NCBI GenBank assembly: GCA_015657535.1
Contig: JADHZB010000524.1
Location: forward strand, 1 to 11,964
DNA length: 11,964 nt
Source: Nephromyces sp. MM_2019
Lineage: Eukaryota; Apicomplexa; Aconoidasida; Nephromycida
Direction of reading: 5' to 3'
The notes under the pieces are model-generated. The model worked only from the letters and a program-made list of their open reading frames with translations. It had not been told where the DNA came from and made no database searches. Both the position numbers and the translations under genes were made by a program. Of the stretch, positions 8,930-11,964 are shown in pieces. How positions within the stretch are numbered: position 1 is the first letter of the stretch; each line of letters opens with the position of its first letter.

Positions 8930-9335
8930 TACAGTATGCTAAAAATTGTCCTTCAATGTAACAACAAAAGAGTGGCTGTTGAGATTTTAGTAAACAGATG
9001 AAGTCAAAAACACTAGCCAAATCTATTTTCCTTCGAAAAGGAAATATATACATAAGTACAGGCAAAAGCTGTATTTAGGTATTATAACAAAGGTCTTATT
9101 TAACGTAAGAATTAAGCTTTCTGAAATCCCCCACTACTCTAAAGGAATCCCCTTTTGGTACCACAAAATGAGGTGTACAAAATTGTATATCACTATGTGA
9201 GATGGGTTTAAACCATCCCTTCGATAGGGGGTCCAAGTTCTTAAAATTTATGAACTTTCTTTTAAGGGTGGATAACCTTCTATAGCGTATTATGGAGTCA
9301 TGGATGGAATGTTTAATGGCCGAGTTAGAAGGGCG
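8877..9335 (-). pseudogene. Reverse transcriptase fingers and palm motif A, two in-frame TAA
   Basis: One frame from 9335 contains, by codon, RRLSTLKRK at 19-27, CTPHFVVPKGDSFRVVGDFR at 53-72, KLN at 73-75, and after stops at codons 80 (9098-9096) and 87 (9077-9075) the motif RKIDLASVFDFI with catalytic Asp at 105 and then EGQFLAYCSGAQGFKN. These match the order fingers, motif A, 'FxxxPFGLKNAP' region of Ty3/Gypsy RT. There is no ATG at its beginning because it is internal to a polyprotein. RT would copy element RNA into cDNA; here it is broken. Confidence 0.82.
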
Positions 9336-9780
9336 CTAATATAGGGAAAAAGAGTATTAGGTAATTGGTAGTTTTAATATCAAGAGTGTACACAAATAAA
9401 CTGTTTTTAAGAATTGGAAAGGATTGGTAAATACATAATCTAGCTAAAAATTCACGGACATGTAATGGATTTGATGAAACATTTGCAAGTCTAGTAAGTG
9501 CATGAAAAGTAATATATAAAAGGGGTTTTAACGACGCCCCTTCACCATCGGTCTCCCTATCAGCTCTTTGGGGACCAATGAGCCATTGGCCTCCGGATTC
9601 TGTGAAAGGACAGAAACAACCCTCAGGAGCTCACAGTTCTTTCTTTTTGTTCTTGACATAAGAATTCCCAGACCTTTCACAAAGTTTGTAGTAGTTCCCT
9701 CTCTTTCTGAACTCATCCCGTCGATTGGCACCTTGTACCTGTAAACGTATCAGTTCCTGCACGCCGCTGGCCAAGTCGGC
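9325..9780 (-). pseudogene. Gag C-terminus/nucleocapsid-like remnant and linker to RT
   Basis: A frame of 151 codons runs from after TAA 9783-9781 to TAA 9327-9325 with one internal TGA at 9633-9631. The first 49 codons include a basic region with YKLCERSGNSYVKN. Its spacing is that of a retroviral CCHC knuckle (C-x2-C-x4-H-x4-C with a Gly before the His), but only the second Cys remains. The following 100 codons, where a protease would be expected, show no D-T/S-G motif. Most of gag is missing between here and the LTR at 9834. The nucleocapsid reading is tentative. Confidence 0.4.
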
Positions 9781-10089
9781 TTAAGCCGGTCTGATTATGA
9801 GTGTTTAGCGCCTTTGGGGTTGAGTACTCTAGATGAAAAATTTAATGCCTTATAAATGATGACTAGGTGCTTGGGTTGTTAGAGTTGGGTCAACTTTACT
9901 GAATTTCTTAGATTAACTTAGTTCAGCAATTTTATTACGGGTGTATTAATGTTAAATTTTTATTTTAGTTTTGCCGTTCTTAAAATACTTGATGAATAAT
10001 TGATAAAGTTATAAAAAGAACTAAAACTTCTGTTTCACGTTAATGAAAGGAGAAAAACTAAAACGTCTAAAGTTTCTTGATATGTCCGC

Positions 10090-10130
10090 ACGTACTTGCG
10101 CCTATCAAGGCCCAAGTACCTCAAGTACGT
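10090..10130. repeat. LTR inverted repeat ACGTACTTG...CAAGTACGT
   Basis: A 9-bp perfect inverted repeat at 10090-10098 and 10122-10130. The left LTR has a tighter version at the equivalent place, ACGTAC 4889-4894 and GTACGT 4900-4905. Conservation in both diverged copies suggests a regulatory or protein-binding site, which is inference. Confidence 0.5.
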
Positions 10131-10260
10131 ACTCGCAAGAAAGATACGTTATTCTCACCAACACCCTCGGTTGGTGGAATAGTTATCGTAGGAAGTTAGT
10201 TTCCCGGCAATACACTCTTCGCTGAAAGTAGTACCTAACACGTCACCTGGAATCAGGTTG

Positions 10261-10344
10261 AGAGCTGCTTTTGAGAACTCAGTTTTTTCACTGCTAAAAA
10301 AGGATGCACTACTACTCCTGAGTGCTTTTAATAGAAGCAGCTCT
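10261..10344. repeat. 10-bp inverted repeat enclosing a second hairpin in the right LTR
   Basis: AGAGCTGCTT (10261-10270) and AAGCAGCTCT (10335-10344) are perfect complements. Between them GCACT (10306-10310) pairs with AGTGC (10321-10325). Confidence 0.55.
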
Positions 10345-10514
10345 TGATAGGGTGGCAGGTATATACAAGACATTCATGGCATTTGAAAGCTGATTAAGTT
10401 AGTAGCGATTTACCACCCAACCCCATCCTAGTCAAGCCTGAGTTGGGACTTGTTGAATACAACGGTGTGACTCTTGTCGGATAGTATATTTATAAAACAT
10501 CAGATTTTTATGAT

Positions 10515-10587
10515 ACACCAGTGGCGCAATGGATAGCGCGCAGCCCTCCTAAGGCTGAGGTTGTGGGTTCGAGTCCCACCTGGTGTG
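10515..10587 (+). tRNA. tRNA-Arg, anticodon CCT
   Basis: This 73-nt intronless gene folds perfectly. Acceptor ACACCAG (10515-10521) pairs with CTGGTGT (10580-10586). D stem GCGC/GCGC is 10524-10527/10536-10539. Anticodon stem CAGCC/GGCTG is 10541-10545/10553-10557, with loop CTCCTAA and anticodon CCT at 10548-10550. T stem GTGGG/CCCAC is 10563-10567/10575-10579. The discriminator is G, and no CCA is encoded. It decodes AGG codons. The internal A box (from TGGCGCAATGG) and B box (GGTTCGAGTCC) are intact, so it should be transcribed by RNA polymerase III. It starts 15 bp beyond the LTR. Confidence 0.96.
10522..10576 (+). promoter_or_regulatory. Internal Pol III promoter: A box and B box of the tRNA gene
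   Basis: TGGCGCAATGG (10522-10532) fits the A-box consensus and GGTTCGAGTCC (10566-10576, read within the T arm) fits the B box exactly. These bind TFIIIC, which recruits TFIIIB upstream, next to the LTR end. Confidence 0.85.
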
Positions 10588-10589
10588 AC

Positions 10590-10593
10590 TTTT
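10590..10593 (+). terminator. Pol III terminator
   Basis: A run of four T follows the mature tRNA 3' end by two bases, the usual RNA polymerase III stop signal. Confidence 0.85.
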
Positions 10594-11872
10594 ATAAATA
10601 TATTGAATTAAGTTTATATAATGTGTATATATTGAAATATGTTGACTGTATGAATAGTATTAACATATATTAAATTTTTTTGACTATTTGAATAATATAT
10701 ATATATTCAGTTAGATTTAATGTTTGGTAATCTTAATATATATATATATATATAATTATGTTGTTGTGTGAATAGTATATATATATATTATACTGAGTCA
10801 GATTTAGTGTGATTTCTTATATATATAAGTGTTTATATTTGGAGTATGGTTTACTTCGAAGTAAATGATTTTTTACTATATTTTTTTTGTAATTTATATT
10901 AATTATGCTTATTTTGTTTGTATATATTGTTTGTAAATGAAGTTTTGTGTGATTGTTTCATATATGTATATATATAGATATGAATATTGTTTTTTAGTAT
11001 ACATATAATAGAATACTCGAATTGTTACAAATTTCTAGTAGGATTGTATATTGTAATAATACATCAATTTAAATGTAATGTATTCTAGTATATATATAAA
11101 TATATAAAGTATATATAGGCATAAATATTTAACTTATTGTTGTGCTTAATAAAAAGTATAATCTTAACCTTCTATCATCGATAAATTTTGCTTTTGTGTA
11201 CATCTATATCAAAGTTATATCAAATTTTATTTTGTTTTATACTATGTGTGTGATTTAGATTTTATTAATTTTGTTTGGTGAACATATTTGTGTCTATATA
11301 ATGTATAGACTACAAAAAAGTTGATATTTTGTGTGTAATATATATATTTTATTTTATTGAATTTACTTATATATATTTATATATTAGATTAAAACTATTT
11401 TAATGTTGTTCTATATATATATTATATTATATTTAAAATCTAATATATTGATATGTGTGTCGGTGTATATGATATAGAAACCTAAAAATTGGAGGTATGT
11501 GTGTGCGTAGATATACGAATAAAATAAATCTTAATTATTTATATCATCAAACCTAAGTATATATATACCCAAGTATATTCACATATATCTGAATTGTGTT
11601 TATTTTCAAAACTCTATATATTATATAAATATAGATATATATTATATACACATTTCTATATATATATTTCATATATATATATTATTGTACACATTATTTT
11701 TAAAATATTTAATCATACAATTCATTTTATAATAAAATATATACACACTCAATACAATCAAAATCACCAAATAAATTTTATGTGTAAAAGATGTGTTGTG
11801 TGTATGTAAAGATTAAGTATAATTTTAAAAAATCTCTATTCTTATTCGTTTATAATCAACAAATTTCCACAA

Positions 11873-11873
<1 letters not shown>
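10594..11873. other. AT-rich intergenic stretch, no gene seen
   Basis: The + strand is T- and G-biased up to about 11500, then returns to A/C-containing sequence. Frames on both strands are short and of TA-repeat composition, and I find no splice-joined frame comparable to the left gene. Confidence 0.6.
10681..10830. repeat. Imperfect ~80-bp tandem repeat
   Basis: The blocks near 10681 and 10761 both read TTGxxxTxTGAATA(A/G)TATATATATAT, then a CAG(T/-)TAGATTTA-like segment and a TCTTATATATA end. A shorter relative begins near 10640. Confidence 0.5.

Positions 11874-11964
<91 letters not shown>
11874..11964. repeat. Pure (TG)n microsatellite at window end
   Basis: It has 91 bases of uninterrupted TG repeat, about 45 units, running off the window. 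It is the longest perfect repeat here and may mark an assembly break. Confidence 0.97.

Larger units (their letters stand above)
4619..10499 (-). mobile_element. Decayed Ty3/Gypsy-type LTR retrotransposon complex
   Basis: Two related ~660-bp direct repeats flank, on the - strand, gag/nucleocapsid-like, reverse transcriptase, RNase H and integrase remnants in that order. RNase H before integrase is the Ty3/Gypsy order and excludes Ty1/Copia. The whole span is about 5.9 kb, close to a complete element. However, only about 50 codons of gag remain before the first stop, every domain carries stops or frameshifts, and the YVDD box is damaged, so it cannot be autonomous. A third LTR-like block and sharp GC changes suggest more than one insertion contributed. 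Confidence 0.82.
9834..10499 (-). repeat. Right LTR copy (5' LTR of the - strand element)
   Basis: This is the partner of 4619-5275. On the + strand it begins TG at 9834 and ends ACA at 10499, giving TG...CA termini in element orientation, as LTRs require. U3 would lie towards 10499 and transcription would run leftwards into gag-pol. The + strand ORFs here carry no recognised domain and I treat them as chance. Confidence 0.72.

Noticed and set aside
9790..9833. Primer binding site next to the right LTR; the - strand contains CTCATAATC like a tRNA-Met anticodon loop
   Set aside because: A binding site should be complementary to a tRNA, usually starting TGG; this is same-sense and no TGG lies near the LTR edge.
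11594..11809. 71-codon + strand ORF
   Set aside because: Tyr/Ile/His-rich translation of TA/CA-type sequence, with no partner exons found.
1..11964. CRISPR array or bacterial operon
   Set aside because: Tandem repeats lack unique spacers of constant length, and introns plus a Pol III-type tRNA gene show a eukaryotic genome.

Overview
This is a very AT-rich window from a eukaryotic nuclear genome. It has spliceosomal GT-AG introns, long CA/TG and AT microsatellites, a tRNA gene with internal Pol III A and B boxes and no encoded CCA, and a decayed Ty3/Gypsy-type LTR retrotransposon. The split gene uses the standard code: glutamine is CAA/CAG, and its only stop is the terminal TGA. I cannot name the organism; a protist or small-genome parasite would fit.

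Left part (1-3351): the 3' portion of a split gene on the + strand. Six exons (170-261, 463-714, 1150-1443, 1780-1935, 2222-2875, 3235-3351) join across five GT-AG introns, every one in phase 0, into an uninterrupted frame of about 520 codons ending in TGA. CA microsatellites run through the coding exons and are read as Thr-His tracts, while the longest TG tracts lie in two introns. The protein family is not recognised. Positions 3352-4618 hold only AT-rich DNA, CA/TA microsatellites and a 40-bp tandem duplication.

Centre (4619-10499): a retroelement complex on the - strand. Two diverged copies of a ~660-bp LTR (4619-5275 and 9834-10499) bracket gag/nucleocapsid-like, reverse transcriptase, RNase H and integrase remnants in canonical Ty3/Gypsy order. 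The frames carry stops and shifts, so the element is dead, yet the integrase keeps its HHCC finger and D,D35E triad. A third LTR-like block (about 5354-6070) abuts a polypurine tract right after the pol frame, and GC content changes sharply near 7541 and 9528. The complex may therefore be nested or chimeric.

Right part (10500-11964): a tRNA-Arg(CCT) gene starts about 15 bp beyond the outer LTR end, the arrangement expected for an element targeted to Pol III start sites. The rest is AT-rich DNA with T and G bias, imperfect repeats, no supportable gene, and a pure TG microsatellite running off the window end.
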